A stretch of 64,000 nucleotides of DNA. Source: Heterostelium album PN500. Taxonomy: Eukaryota; Evosea; Eumycetozoa; Acytosteliales; Acytosteliaceae. Shown piece after piece: positions 13,301-24,563 of the stretch. Where the stretch lies: NCBI RefSeq assembly GCF_000004825.1, contig NW_008805065.1:1488001-1552000 (forward strand). Reading direction: 5' to 3'. The translations under genes and the position numbers were made by a program. Under the pieces are notes generated by a model that did not search any database, was not told the origin of the DNA, and saw only the letters and a list, made by a program, of their open reading frames with translations. The first letter of the stretch is position 1, and each line of letters opens with the position of its first letter.

Positions 13301-13779
13301 GTCAAAACAATATGCTCTATGGAAGAGATGCAATCGAATCGGTCAACACAATTATTAAACAAAGTTGGCTATGTCCAGAATCAATTCAAGATGGTATTTT
13401 TGGTTAAGTTAGCAATAACTTGATTCCATTTTTTGACCAACTAACCAACTAATTTGATAATCTTTTTTTTTTTTTTTCTCCAGTTAATCCAAGTGAATAT
13501 CAAAAACAAATTCATTCATTAAGAGTCAGTTGTATACCACCATTATTCTTTTCACTTCATCAACTGTTGGTTGGAACTGAGCAATACAAGAAGAGCTCAC
13601 GTATTTGTAATTTAATAGCCGACGAAAGATTGAAATGGTACAATGTCTTCAATCGTGAACAAATTCAAGAAATGCTTTCATTGGTCCAAAAGAGTTTAAT
13701 CACTATGATGGAACGTCAAGATAATCAATCAAATAATAGCTACGATATATTACAATATAAACAAAAAATAAAGCAATAA
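10377..13779 (+). CDS. nup107: nucleoporin Nup107 (Nup84 family)
   Basis: Seven exons: 10377-10815, 10889-11252, 11319-11462, 11534-12379, 12449-12602, 12670-13402, 13484-13779. All phases close, giving 991 residues. The alpha-solenoid region carries the Nup107/Nup84 signature: GNPYRNLWRQSC, a YERAIYGVLAANV block, and LPVCKNWYDYLWVYVRVLID. This is the Y-complex (Nup107-160) scaffold of the nuclear pore. The first ~130 residues are Ser/Thr/Asn/Gln-rich with scattered FG dipeptides (SLFGGN, NIFGNN). A Dictyostelid Nup107 with an FG-like N-terminus is unusual but is seen directly here. An ATG at 11487 is intronic (intron 11463-11533) and is not a start. Only 209 bp separate it from the upstream RhoGAP stop. 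Confidence 0.88.
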
Positions 13780-14257
13780 AAATAAATAAATACAAATCTC
13801 GAGACTAAAAGTTATTATGATGCAATTCTTATCTATTATTTGGTTCTTTTTTTCTGTTGTGATGCTGCTATTCCAAGAGTAATAACAACTTTTTGCCTCT
13901 TCAATGTCTTTTGTATCTGTGTGATAATGATGTTCCTTGTTTCTTCCAAAATTAATGAGCAAAAAACAAAACAAAAGAGATATATATAATCTTTTCTGAA
14001 TACATTTTGACCAGAAATATATTGATTTTTTAGAGATATATAAACATAATAAGAGAATTCAATTAATTAAAAAAGAATTAGTAGTGTATTTGTTTATATT
14101 GATTAGTTTACACCCTTTTTATTTCCTACCAAGTGGGAAATTCCTTGTTTGCAAACATTTTTTATAAAAAGTACGATCACTTTTTTTTATTTTGCAAATC
14201 ATTTTTATTTTCTCTATCATTTTATTCAAATTAAAACCTATGATAACAGACTTAACA
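13780..14257. other. intergenic: Nup107 3' region and B-box promoter
   Basis: AT-rich, with an AATAAATAAA polyadenylation-type signal just after the Nup107 stop. I see no coding sequence or RNA gene. An in-frame ATG at 14240 precedes the chosen start of the next gene by six codons, and another lies at 14192 within T-rich sequence typical of a leader. Confidence 0.5.
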
Positions 14258-15850
14258 ATGGATTTTTGTAAAGAACATTGGGAACAACCTTTTACATTTT
14301 ATTGTTCAACTTGTAAAGAGTTAATTTGTAATGAATGTATTGTTTCACATCAATCACACACGTTCTGTACCATCAGTAAAATGAGAGTGGAAGAGGAAAA
14401 CAATCGTTTCTATATGAAGAATATCGAATATCTTTGGAAACAATTGAAATGTACAGCAACTACAGTTGAAACACTCAGAAAAACAGAGTCAGAGATTGCA
14501 GAGTTCTACAAAGAACTTCATGATCTTCTCATTCAAGAGGAACATAAGATCAAGAAACAAGTTATCTCAGAGGTTGACAAAGCAGCTATGTTAATTCTGG
14601 ATACTATTAAAGAGATACAAACAACAAAACATGTCATCGAATCAATGGGCCTGGAGATAAAGTTTGAAACCAGTCAAGAAAGTAACAACAACAATGATGA
14701 TTCATCTTTCAGTGAGCAGGTGGAGCAAATGGTTACCGAAGAAAGTTCGTCTGACGAAATTGCTAATATTAAAGTTATCGAAGAAGATATCAATAAACTG
14801 ATTGATACAATTGGTCAATGTTCAAATTTAAAATCATTTTTGAAAACTGAATCATTATTTCCAAAGTCAGTTGGAGAGAGTGACAAACCAATGGATCAGA
14901 AGCAATTAATTGAATGTATGGGATACATTGCACAACTCAAACCAACTATTTCAATTCAATTACCAATTGAATACGAAGTTAAGTTCTCTGAAGAAGCTAG
15001 AGATAGCATTGTTTCAAGTATTCCTCAATTAAACGATCTATATGACAAGAACAGAAAGTTTTTGATTATTCATAAGAGTGATGGATGGATTAAGTTGGAT
15101 CTCTCAAACGAATCTATTGGCAAAGTTGGCACACCTACAATTGGTAGCTATTATTCATTATCAGTAAATGGACGTGATTCACTGATGGGTGCTAGCTCAT
15201 TATACACGTTCCAAGATAATAATTGGAAGACACAGTCTTTAATTAAGTCAATTTCGAATATTATTAGTTCATGTCACGATTACGAGAATAACATTTTTTA
15301 TATATTTTATTCAGAGCAGCTAAACTTCAAGTCTCCTTTGTATTACCATTTGTTGAAATGGAATATTAATGACAAGTCTTCAAATGTTTCAACACTAAAA
15401 TTCACACCAAAAAGTAATACTCAACCTGTATTCGTTGACAATTCATTATATTTTTATGATATTTCAACCAAACAAATTCATCTTTTGGATCAAGAAAAAT
15501 ACACAGTAGATTTATATTATTCATTGGAGAAAGTGATTTCAAGAAAACTTCATGCAGCTGTCTATGATAATAATGGATCAATCTTTGTATCAACAAAGAA
15601 ATCTATTTATAAGATATCAGTTATCGATAAAACATGCACCAAAATATCAAATCTTCCTTGTTTCATTGATAAAAAAACAACAATTAAAATGGTATGTGTT
15701 AATCAACCAAATAGTCATATCAAAGGGGATGTCATTTATATTCTCAACGTAGATCCAGAGGCAATTCATTGTTATCATATAGAGTCTGAATCATGGCATT
15801 TAATTAAATCTTCAATCAAAAATATTCGTTCAATTTCTGTATCTTTCTGA
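14258..15850 (+). CDS. B-box zinc-finger protein with coiled coil and propeller-like C-terminus
   Basis: A single exon encodes about 530 residues. It starts with a B-box zinc-binding module, CKEHWEQPFTFYCSTC followed by CNECIVSHQSH. Next comes a long helical stretch, residues about 40-140, rich in E/K/L (probable coiled coil, as in TRIM proteins, but no RING finger is present). An acidic linker follows. The C-terminal ~280 residues have repeated short hydrophobic strands with DN/NNG turns, consistent with a Kelch-like beta-propeller; no diagnostic motif is present. Such RING-less B-box proteins are an expanded family in dictyostelids. A shorter relative sits at 36415-37050 on the other strand. 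Start choice: ATG at 14258 places the B-box immediately at the N-terminus; the upstream ATGs at 14240 and 14192 cannot be excluded. Confidence 0.7.
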   Translation: MDFCKEHWEQPFTFYCSTCKELICNECIVSHQSHTFCTISKMRVEEENNRFYMKNIEYLWKQLKCTATTVETLRKTESEIAEFYKELHDLLIQEEHKIKKQVISEVDKAAMLILDTIKEIQTTKHVIESMGLEIKFETSQESNNNNDDSSFSEQVEQMVTEESSSDEIANIKVIEEDINKLIDTIGQCSNLKSFLKTESLFPKSVGESDKPMDQKQLIECMGYIAQLKPTISIQLPIEYEVKFSEEARDSIVSSIPQLNDLYDKNRKFLIIHKSDGWIKLDLSNESIGKVGTPTIGSYYSLSVNGRDSLMGASSLYTFQDNNWKTQSLIKSISNIISSCHDYENNIFYIFYSEQLNFKSPLYYHLLKWNINDKSSNVSTLKFTPKSNTQPVFVDNSLYFYDISTKQIHLLDQEKYTVDLYYSLEKVISRKLHAAVYDNNGSIFVSTKKSIYKISVIDKTCTKISNLPCFIDKKTTIKMVCVNQPNSHIKGDVIYILNVDPEAIHCYHIESESWHLIKSSIKNIRSISVSF

Positions 15851-15978
15851 AAATAAAAAAAATTGTTTTTCGCACATTTGTAAAATTAGGAACCAGTGTT
15901 TCCCAATTTAATTCCTGATCAAAGGTTTTAAAACACACTTAAACAGATTGGTGATATTAATATTATTATTTATTTATT

Positions 15979-18754
15979 TTAAGAGAGTAAAGAATTTATA
16001 TAAGAAAGGTCGGATGTTGAATCCATTGAATCTGCAGGACCAGAATCATGTTCACCATCAGACGTTGATGCTTGTTGCTTTTTTGATTTCTTTTCTTTCT
16101 TTTTCTTTTGTTGAGATGCCTTTCTCTTCTTTGATGGGTTTAATTGATGTTCAAGATTTCTCTCTTTGACCTGTGCCATCGTAAGGTGACTGAAATTGCA
16201 GTTGTTTGGATTTGAACATTGACCATTGTTGGCAAAAGAAAAACATACTTTGATATCGCTGTTGTTGGTCGATGCTTGATTCTTGATGATTGGTGCAGGT
16301 GGTTGAGGTGGAGCTGGTAGAGGAATTAATGTTACAGGTTGCACGTCGTGATTCACAATTGGTAGACCCTGATGTAATTGATGCAGATCATAGATGATAT
16401 CATTTGGATTTTCAGTTTGATTGGTTTCAGTTTGTTGGTGAATATGTACAAAGTTTTCCAAACTCTTGTGAACCATCAAGAACCGATCACCACCCGACAG
16501 ATTCTTGATATGCTTTAGAAGCTCCATCGTTATTTTCGAGCTCTTGGACGGGTTGAACTGACACTTGGGATGAAGAATATGAGTCATATCTTTTTTCTCC
16601 AGTGCCAATAGTTTACGATTCCAAACATTGACACGAGCGAAAATCAGATGTGCATCCGGTCGAATGTATGTGTATGACCACCACTTGGCTGTGTCACTCA
16701 CCGAGGCATCTTCGAGACCACGTTCGGCTTGATATTCCAACTTTGTCTTGATACCAATATATCTGACCTTTAATTTCGATGATGGATCTGGTACCAAACC
16801 ATGAATCTTACATCGAATGAGTAACTTCATCTCACCAAACCTCCAAACGTTGTACGTCAAATTTGTTGAAGTCAAGTGTTTTTGTTTCGTTGTATCTTCA
16901 TCCGTTGAGAAATGAATGGGTGGATAATTTGATTGTTCTCCTCTTGTCAATCCAATAGACTCTACAGCCAAATTGAAATACTTTTCATTCTTTTCCTTTG
17001 GAGTAATCGATTTCTTTAATAAAGGTTTATCTAAAATATATACTTTTTTATTCTCTCCAGTTGCATTGACATAATCTAAAAATATATAAAATGATAACAT
17101 TAGTATCTAATTATAATTCTAATAAACAAGATATTTATTACCTCTTGATGTAATAGGTATTTCCCAATCTTCTGAAAAAGGTGCAACATTATTTATAAGC
17201 TTAACAAACGAAGATGATGATAAAACTATATCTATATTATTCTTTTCGACTAAAGATTGAATGTTTGTATCTTTTGAGAGTGTAGGGATTGTCTAAAAAA
17301 GAAAAATAATGGTTAAAATAATTTGCTGAATAAATAATACATATTTGATATCCTTATACATACAGACTTTGTCCAAAAAGTAGATGAAATAGTTGGTTCA
17401 TCCGGTGAAGGATAATAGTTTGAAAGTGGTACTTCTGAGTTTAGAGGTATCTTTTCGAAAACCGGACATTTTCCTAGTTGAAGAACTGTACCACGATGCA
17501 TCAATATCGGATCGCTCGCATGTGGAATCATAGTTGATATATCTATTGATTGTATTAACTTGTAATATCGAGGTAGTGAATGTATCTGTACTACTTTTCT
17601 ATTAAAGATTAACTATTTTAAATAAAAAATTAAATATAAGTAAATGGTTATAATTTGTTAATCACAATAATTGTTAACAAGATAAAACTTACATTCATTA
17701 ATTTCTCAACTTCGTCATCTATACTATGATATAGATTTGGTCTCTTAACAATCGATTGATGTAAATGTGGAAATGCAGAGCTAGATGATAGTGGATTAAC
17801 AGCTGGTTGATTTGGTGTTGGCTTTTGTATGGTTGGTGGAGGTTGATATTCAATAGCATTGTCGTTCTCACTCGATTTAGCAGCGATCTTTTGCAATGAT
17901 TGAATCGATTTTGATGAAGAGATATCTAATGGATTTAATTTTGAATTTCTAATCGATGGTAGCTTTCGAATTGCAACTGTTGGTTTGACAACTGGTGATA
18001 CTGTAGATGGAGAAAGAGATGCATGTTCATTATTTGTTGGTGTTGTTTGCTCTTGTTGTAATGGTTGTTGTTGCTGTTGTGGTTGTTGTTTCTTTGTTAT
18101 AGATGGTGCTACACTAGGTGGAAGAGATGATGAATCAAGAAGAATCGCCGTTCTAGCAGCACTCTTTGATTTAGATTTTTGAACATCGCTTGGTTTAACC
18201 AATGCAAGACTAGGATTTTCAAATGAATTCGGTAGAGTTGCATCACTAGTTGACTTTTTACCATGATCTTCTTTCGTTTGATTCGTTTCATTTTGTTCAC
18301 GTTGTTTCTTATCCAATGTAGTTGTTGCAGTCTTTTTAGGTGATTTTGTTTTTTTTGTTGTGGTATTGGTAGTCGCTGTTGCTGGTGTTGTTGTTGTAAA
18401 TGTAGTTATCGAATTTAATGTTATTCTACTTGTTTCTGTTTCGTTATGATTGCTGTTACTATCGAGTGTATTATGATAATCATTATCTAGATAACTAGGT
18501 AGTTTCCTATTGAACAACTGCTCGAATGGTGTAAAGAAATACTCATTCCTAGAGAATGATTGGTTGAATTGCTCTTCATCTATCTTTAGTATATTCAAAT
18601 TGAGATCGCTGCTCAATGTATATCTGGTTTGTTTTAAATAGATAATTTAAAGTAAAAAAAGTTAATATATAAAGTTATATTCTTATTTGCATTCTAAAAT
18701 TGACATTTACCCATTGATTGATTTATAACATTCTTCTATAGATATTTTATTCAT
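15979..18754 (-). CDS. little elongation complex subunit 2 (NARG2/ICE2 C-terminal domain)-like protein with CCCH finger
   Basis: Exons on the minus strand: 18711-18754, 17693-18623, 17364-17612, 17142-17292, 15979-17075; phases close, giving 823 residues. The N-terminal third is disordered (Thr, Ser and Gln runs). The region at about residues 510-650 reads NLTYNVWRFGEMKLLIRC, then KTKLEYQAERGLED, IRPDAHLIFARVN and LALEK. This is the pattern of the NARG2/ICE2 C-terminal domain, a subunit of the little elongation complex that drives RNA polymerase II transcription of snRNA genes. A single CCCH zinc finger (CFSFANNGQCSNPNNCNFSH) follows, then a Lys-rich, probably nuclear-targeting stretch and an acidic end. 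The CCCH finger is not part of the animal protein as I know it. The domain call rests on pattern recall, not a search. A nuclear transcription role is therefore likely but not proven. Confidence 0.6.
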
Positions 18755-19014
18755 TACTTTAAAGATTTTACTAAATAAATAAAGAAAAAGAGTTTAAAAT
18801 AATATTAATATTAATTTTTTAATTTTTCGAAAAATCGACCGATTCATGAAAACTCCAATGTCGAAGTTTTTTTAAAAGCCAACTTTTAGCGAATCAATGA
18901 GACTTCAAAATGAATGATTTGGATCTGGTCTCAAGATTTAAAAAAAAAAATCTAAAAATAAATAAATCCTATTATTATTATTATCATTTAATTTTTATTT
19001 TTATTTTTATTTAT

Positions 19015-21494
19015 TTATTGAATGGTGGCACTGGAGAGAGGGTGATTGAATTGAGAGGCAGCCTTCAAGAAAAGATCATCGTTTTGAGTATATTTCTCGA
19101 GGATTGATTGTTGTTTCTTCTCATCTTCCTTGAGTTGTTCTTTTGTGGCGTTGACTTCAAAGATTTGTTCAAGCGATTCGTTGGCGAGACAGGTGATCTT
19201 TCCTTGAATTTCAGTCCAGAGGTCGGTTTGCATTGGCACCAAGAAGAAGTTGTAGAATTTCAAAAGTACATTCTTTGTGATACGCTTACGGATGGTGTCA
19301 AAGAGTTGTGTTGTCAAGAGCTCGACTGTAGACTTGGTGTCTTGGTGGTCGGTTCTGAGGAATGGCAACGATTGATCTGGGTGTTCGGTCAACTCCCAGT
19401 AGATGGTACGTGTCGAGTAGAACTCGTCCATACACTTCTCCTTGCAAACCTTGGCAGAGTGTTCAATGAACTTGTAGAACAAGTCCTTGACGTGGTGAGT
19501 AAAGTATGGATATTGGTCGATGTTCTCAATGTCAAATGCACGAATCGCTGTCGAGGTGACACGATTCTTCTTACGCGAGTCGATAACCTTGTCGGTGACA
19601 TCGGCCAAACGCTTCATGATGTAGACGGCACGCTCGCAGAGTTGCTCAATGAGTGGCACCAATGCGTCTTGTGATTTCTGTTGAGCCAAATCACATGCTG
19701 CCCAGGCGTAGTTGGGGATGTTGTTGAGCTTGTTGATACCAGAGGCAGTGGCGACGTCGTCCAAGGTGACTTCAGTGATCTTGGTGTTGTCACAGACAGC
19801 CTTGAACTCTCCCATGAGACGCTCAAATTGTTGTCCACCGTAGAGCTTGCTGTTCCAATATGGGATACCCCATTCCTCGGCGTCAAACTTGATTGGACGG
19901 TTGTAGAGATCGACCCAGTCACCTCCGTCACCCTGTTGTTGCTTCTCCTCGTCAAGAGTCTGACCGTTGACCGATGGATTACCCTCGCTGGTACCTGCCA
20001 ACAACTTCTCGGTGATCTGTAGGAATGTTACGGTGTAGTTGGATGCGACGGCACGCAACATGGTGGAGTCGAGCGATGCCGATTGCTTTTGGAGATCGGA
20101 CAACGAAGACTCGGCCGATTGACGCTTGGAACGGAGGTGCTTGAGAATTCTTGGTACGGCATCTTGGTGGTATTTCCAGGTGATGTTGAGAATGTAACGA
20201 CGGAATGGGTGGACACCGATGTTACGCTCGTAACGCTTGTCGTATTGGAGTTGCTCCAATGCGTTCATGTCACGCTTGTAAGCTTGAGTCAACTTCTCTT
20301 GGAAGTTGGCTGGCTCGGAGAAACGAGCACGAATCTTGTGGTTTGGAATGGTGACAAAGAACGACTTGATCTCTGACATGGTTCCGGCGAGGAAACGGTT
20401 GACGGAACGTGTGGAATTGAAGTCTTGGATGATGTTAAAGAATTTGGTAAAGACAAAGGTGGAACGACTCAACTCTGGGTCGACACGCTTGACAAAGGAG
20501 AGCATGGTCATGTTGGACCAGTCACCACAAGCTTCGACGGCAACGATCAAACGGTGAGTTGGACGGAGGATCGAGTTGACGATGGCGTCGATCTTGGCTT
20601 GATCGGCGGTACCCTCGGCAACCAAACCCGGAGTGTCAATCAAGGTGAGATTCAAAGTGTTCTTGGCTTCGATCATGATGTAGATTGGTTCTTCGGTGAT
20701 GGCGGTATTACGACGGGTGATGGTGTCGTTCAATTGCTCGATTGGGATGACGACATCATGGTCAAACTCCTTGATGAATCCGTCTCTCTTGATAGTGATC
20801 TTTGGTGTCTCACACTCTGTGTTATTGACAAACTGCAAGTGGAGAGCTCTCTTTGAGCAACCCATTGCACCAACGATATTCAATGGACGACCAATGAACG
20901 ATTCAATTAAACTGGATTTACCAGATCCTCTTGGTCCAACAAATACAATTTCTGGTTGTGGAATTGAAGTATTTAAACTAATATTAATGGATGATAAAAA
21001 AAGATTGTTAGGAACAATTATTAAAGAACAAAAAAAAATGTAACTTACTCTCTTGAGAAAGATTGTAATTTATCATAGGCACCATAGACTTCACCTGGGA
21101 AGAAAGTAAACATGTCTTGACCAACGTTGGATTTACCCATTTGTTCGAGTGATTGGATTTCAAACTCCTCATTGATCTCCTCGTTGGCAGAAGACTTTTT
21201 GCGTTCCTCTTCTTCCTTACGCTTTTGTTCGGCGGCAGCATCTTTTTCACGCTTGACACGCTCCTCTTCTTCTTTACGCTTTTGCTCCTCAGCCTTCTTA
21301 CGTTTCTCCTCTTCTTCCTTCTTTAAACGATCGTCATCGGCAGTGAAGGTGGTGGCAATACCACTTGGATTAACAGTTGGAGTGTTGGCACCGTTTGGAG
21401 TGGTGCTGTTTGAGACGGCCACTGGTGTTGTGGTTTCTAATTTCTTCTCTAAATGAGCGAATTTACGATGATGGTTAGCATTTGAGATCATCAT
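19015..21494 (-). CDS. dynamin-family large GTPase with charged N-terminal coiled coil
   Basis: Exons on the minus strand: 21049-21494 and 19015-20977, giving 802 residues; a possible further 5' exon is at 22390-22450. Residues about 50-125 are almost all E, K and R in a long charged helix. The GTPase domain starts at about residue 155: P-loop VGPRGSGKSS, switch Thr region, and LTLIDTPGLV (G3). The usual TKxD motif (G4) is replaced by FTKFFN. The remaining ~450 residues are helical (stalk-like) with no obvious PH or Pro-rich region. It therefore resembles the dynamin-like proteins of amoebae rather than classical dynamin. Dynamins remodel or sever membranes by GTP-driven assembly; the target membrane is not evident. 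Codon use is strongly biased (many C-ending codons), suggesting high expression. A poly-T/AATTAG acceptor directly upstream of the ATG at 21494 shows that the leader is spliced. Confidence 0.78.
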
Positions 21495-22389
21495 TTTTGA
21501 ATTATTATTATTCTACTAATTAAAAAAAAAAAAAATTAAATTAGAAAAAAAATAGATTTTGAAAAATGTATAATAAAGAAATTATATATATAATAATATA
21601 TAAATATTATAGATGATTATCAACAAATGACAATTGATAAAATAGTAACTAATTTGATAGTATTTGATTGTTTGGTTGATTGTTTGGTTGGTTGGTTTGA
21701 TTGACTCCAAATCAATTTTACAACTTTTGGAAAATAAGTTTGTAAATATTAAAAATATGTTTTATAAAACAAGCTTAATGTTGATGGATATGGATTGTTT
21801 TATGATATTTGTATTGGAGTTGGATATCTCTATAAAAATTTTGTAATTTGTAAACTGTAATTTTAAATAATATCTAAATTATAGAGTTGGAATTGATTGT
21901 TTGATTGTTGTTTGTTTGATTGATTTAAAAAATCGATTTCCAGCTTGGCTATTTAAAGAAATTTTGTGTTTGTGGGGATGGTTTGGATAGATGGATATTT
22001 TGATTTGTCCTACTAATGAAGAATCATTCGTATACATGTGGTACTATTATTATATATATTTGGTATATAAATGATTAATATGTTTTTGATTTGATTTGTT
22101 GAGTTGAAATTTTGTGTGTAGTAATTAGATTGATTAATAATAATTTTAAATACTTATTATTATTATTGCTGTTGCTAATATTATTATTATTAATATTATT
22201 ACTGAATTATTACTATCAACTTTATATTCATTTTTATAAAACAAAAATTATTATCCAATAAAACGTAATACTAAATCATATTAATATCGATTTCCTAAGT
22301 GATTGATTGATTGATTGATGGGTTGTGGATGAATGGACTAATCAAAACAAATAGAGTTGAGTGCCTATTTAATTATAGATGGACATTAC

Positions 22390-22450
22390 CTTCATCAGAG
22401 GATTTCTTTTTCTTGTCATCTGACTTATCTTTCTTTTTGAATACAGACAT
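22390..22450 (-). other. candidate upstream coding exon or uORF of the dynamin-like gene
   Basis: Minus strand ATG at 22450 opens 20 codons (MSVFKKKDKSDDKKKKSS... then DE) with coding-like codon use (TTC, AAG, GAC), ending at a GTAATG donor. If joined to the strong poly-T/AATTAG acceptor next to the dynamin ORF, the frame closes within a few codons, making a uORF. If joined to a weaker acceptor inside the ORF (CATTTAG at 21449-21450), it reads in frame into EKKLETTTP and replaces the first 15 residues. Either way the leader intron would be about 880-940 bp, long for this genome. Confidence 0.4.
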
Positions 22451-24087
22451 CTTATTTTTGAGTGTATTTGAAATATCTATATAATTTAATTAAGTATATA
22501 TATATAAAGTTAGTAAATAATCATCATTTATTTATTTTTTAATTGGATTGTCATTTTTGATTGAGTGTATAATTAATTTAGGTTTGTTTGTTTGGTGTGG
22601 TTGTGAGTGGTTTTTAATTAAATTGGGTGATATCCAAGGAAAACCATTATAAAAATATCGACAAAAATTTAAAGATGATTAATTTAAAAAAAAACAAAAT
22701 GTGTGGGTGATTTGATTGATTAAAGAAATGGTAATAACAAAATAATGTTAATTAAAATGTTAGATGTTTGGAAATATTCGTTAATAATTAATAGGTAATG
22801 ACATAATTTATGTGAATCATTCAATTATTATTACTAGTAATTAGATAACAACTAATCTAATTGATATCAATTACTAATATGCCACCTTTTTGAATGATTG
22901 GCATGAAAGAGAGATCTTTGAGTGACTATATAATTATTTAAATTTGATATTGATCATTGCTTATGTACATGACATTGTTTTTCTAGATTAGGTGATCGCA
23001 GTTGTTTCGTCTTTATCGTTTTTTTTCAGTATCGCAATGTGAATATTATTTATTGCTTCTTATTTTAATATTCTAACAAATTCGATATTGATATGATGAG
23101 CTGTATTGATTGTGGATGGTTGATTTCCTTTCTATCAAATTATTATTCTATTACTTTATTATTCCTTTCTTTCTTTTCTAATCCACAAATTCAATTCTAA
23201 AGTTATTGTACAATAGTAATAACAATATTAAAGACAACAATAATAAATTAAACTATATGAGTATTATATCCAATATATATATATATATATAATTATGTAC
23301 TACTACAAATAGTAAAGTAAGTCCATTTAAATAGGTTACCATATAAACAGATAGATAGATAAATAGATAGATAGAATCTGTCAACTCAAATAAAAAAATT
23401 GAATTTAAATATACCATCCACTCATATCTTTAAGTTGAATTGATAATTCCAAAAAGAGATTGAATATATGGTAGGTCAATAGATAGAAAGATAGATTGAT
23501 TAAATACTATCATTTGAATATCTAAATGATTGGTGAGTGGTGTGGGTTAATTAGTGGTGGTAGTGTGTTTGGCGCTAAGTGATGATATCTTTATTCAATT
23601 GATAAAAATGCCCCAAACCCTATACTCTACTCTACTCTATTATTATTATACTAACTAAATATAAAACTATTACTACTACTATTATTATAATATAAAAAGT
23701 TGTTTAAAAAAGTAAAGCAAAGCAAAATAAAATAAAATAAAAGTAGTTTAACTATTTTTGGTTTGATTGATTTGTTTTATGATTATGATTTTGATTTTTT
23801 TTTTTTTACCTCTTTTTTAAAATAAGAATTTAAATAAATATATATGAAAGTAGGTGTAATTTGATTGGATTGAATCAAATACTTAAATAAAATTAATATT
23901 ATATATGATTTAAAAATACAACAAAGTAAGAGGAAAAATATTTAAAGAATGAATGATATTTTTTGGTACTGTCTCTCTTGAGATAAAATTAATTATGAAA
24001 ACTTTTTTTTTAGATTTTTTAAAAATATTTTTATTTTGAATTTTTTTGATATTTTTCATATGGATTTGAATGGGTGGGTCACAAAAG

Positions 24088-24231
24088 ATGGCGCCTCCAA
24101 TTGGGTTTTGAAAAATGACTTTTTTAACAGTCAAATTTAAAATTCTATCGGCCAATCACGATAGCATAGTTTTGTGGGTGCTCATCAATCACAACCACAA
24201 GTAGTGACGACCAATCCAAATCTCTGATTGG
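24088..24231 (+). promoter_or_regulatory. CCAAT-box cluster with GGCGCC element
   Basis: ATGGCGCC at 24088-24095 is followed by CCAATTGG (24097-24104), CCAAT (24152-24156), CCAAT (24211-24215) and reverse ATTGG (24227-24231). This is 330-480 bp upstream of the ATG at 24564. Spaced CCAAT boxes with a GC core resemble NF-Y/E2F-type promoters of cell-cycle genes in other eukaryotes. Function here is inference. Confidence 0.4.
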
Positions 24232-24563
24232 GAATCAATTTAAACACGTTATGTTTTTTCATTGTAATCATTAATCACAAGATGTGAATTTGTTTTGTTT
24301 TGATCAAAATAAAATTGTTTGTGTTTTACAATATTTCATGAACTTCTAAAATTCAAATTTAAAAATTATCATTTTTTTTGGGTGTTGTTTTTAACCGCTA
24401 AAAAATTCTAAGTATTGAATGACTGATTGAATTGATTCAAAACTTTGAATAAAAAAATAACATTGATTTTTTTATTAAAATTTTAATAATTTAATTACAA
24501 CAAAAACAAGACCTTTATTGTTTGAAATTGATTGTAAAACAATCAATTTGTTAATTAATTAAA

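Larger units (their letters stand above)
21495..24563. other. 3-kb divergent intergenic region
   Basis: Very AT-rich DNA between the dynamin-like gene (-) and the Ser/Thr-Pro-rich gene (+). Apart from the candidate exon at 22390-22450, I see no coding signal. It contains GATT/TGATTGATTG simple repeats (about 22300), a GATA-tetranucleotide patch (about 23348-23375), a (TA)n run (about 23275-23291) and a TTTGGCGC site at 23568-23575. The last 480 bp hold a CCAAT-box cluster listed separately. Confidence 0.5.

Noticed and set aside
19108-20856. Several long plus-strand frames opposite the dynamin-like gene
   Set aside because: Strong codon bias of the real gene suppresses stops on the other strand; the translated products show no domains.
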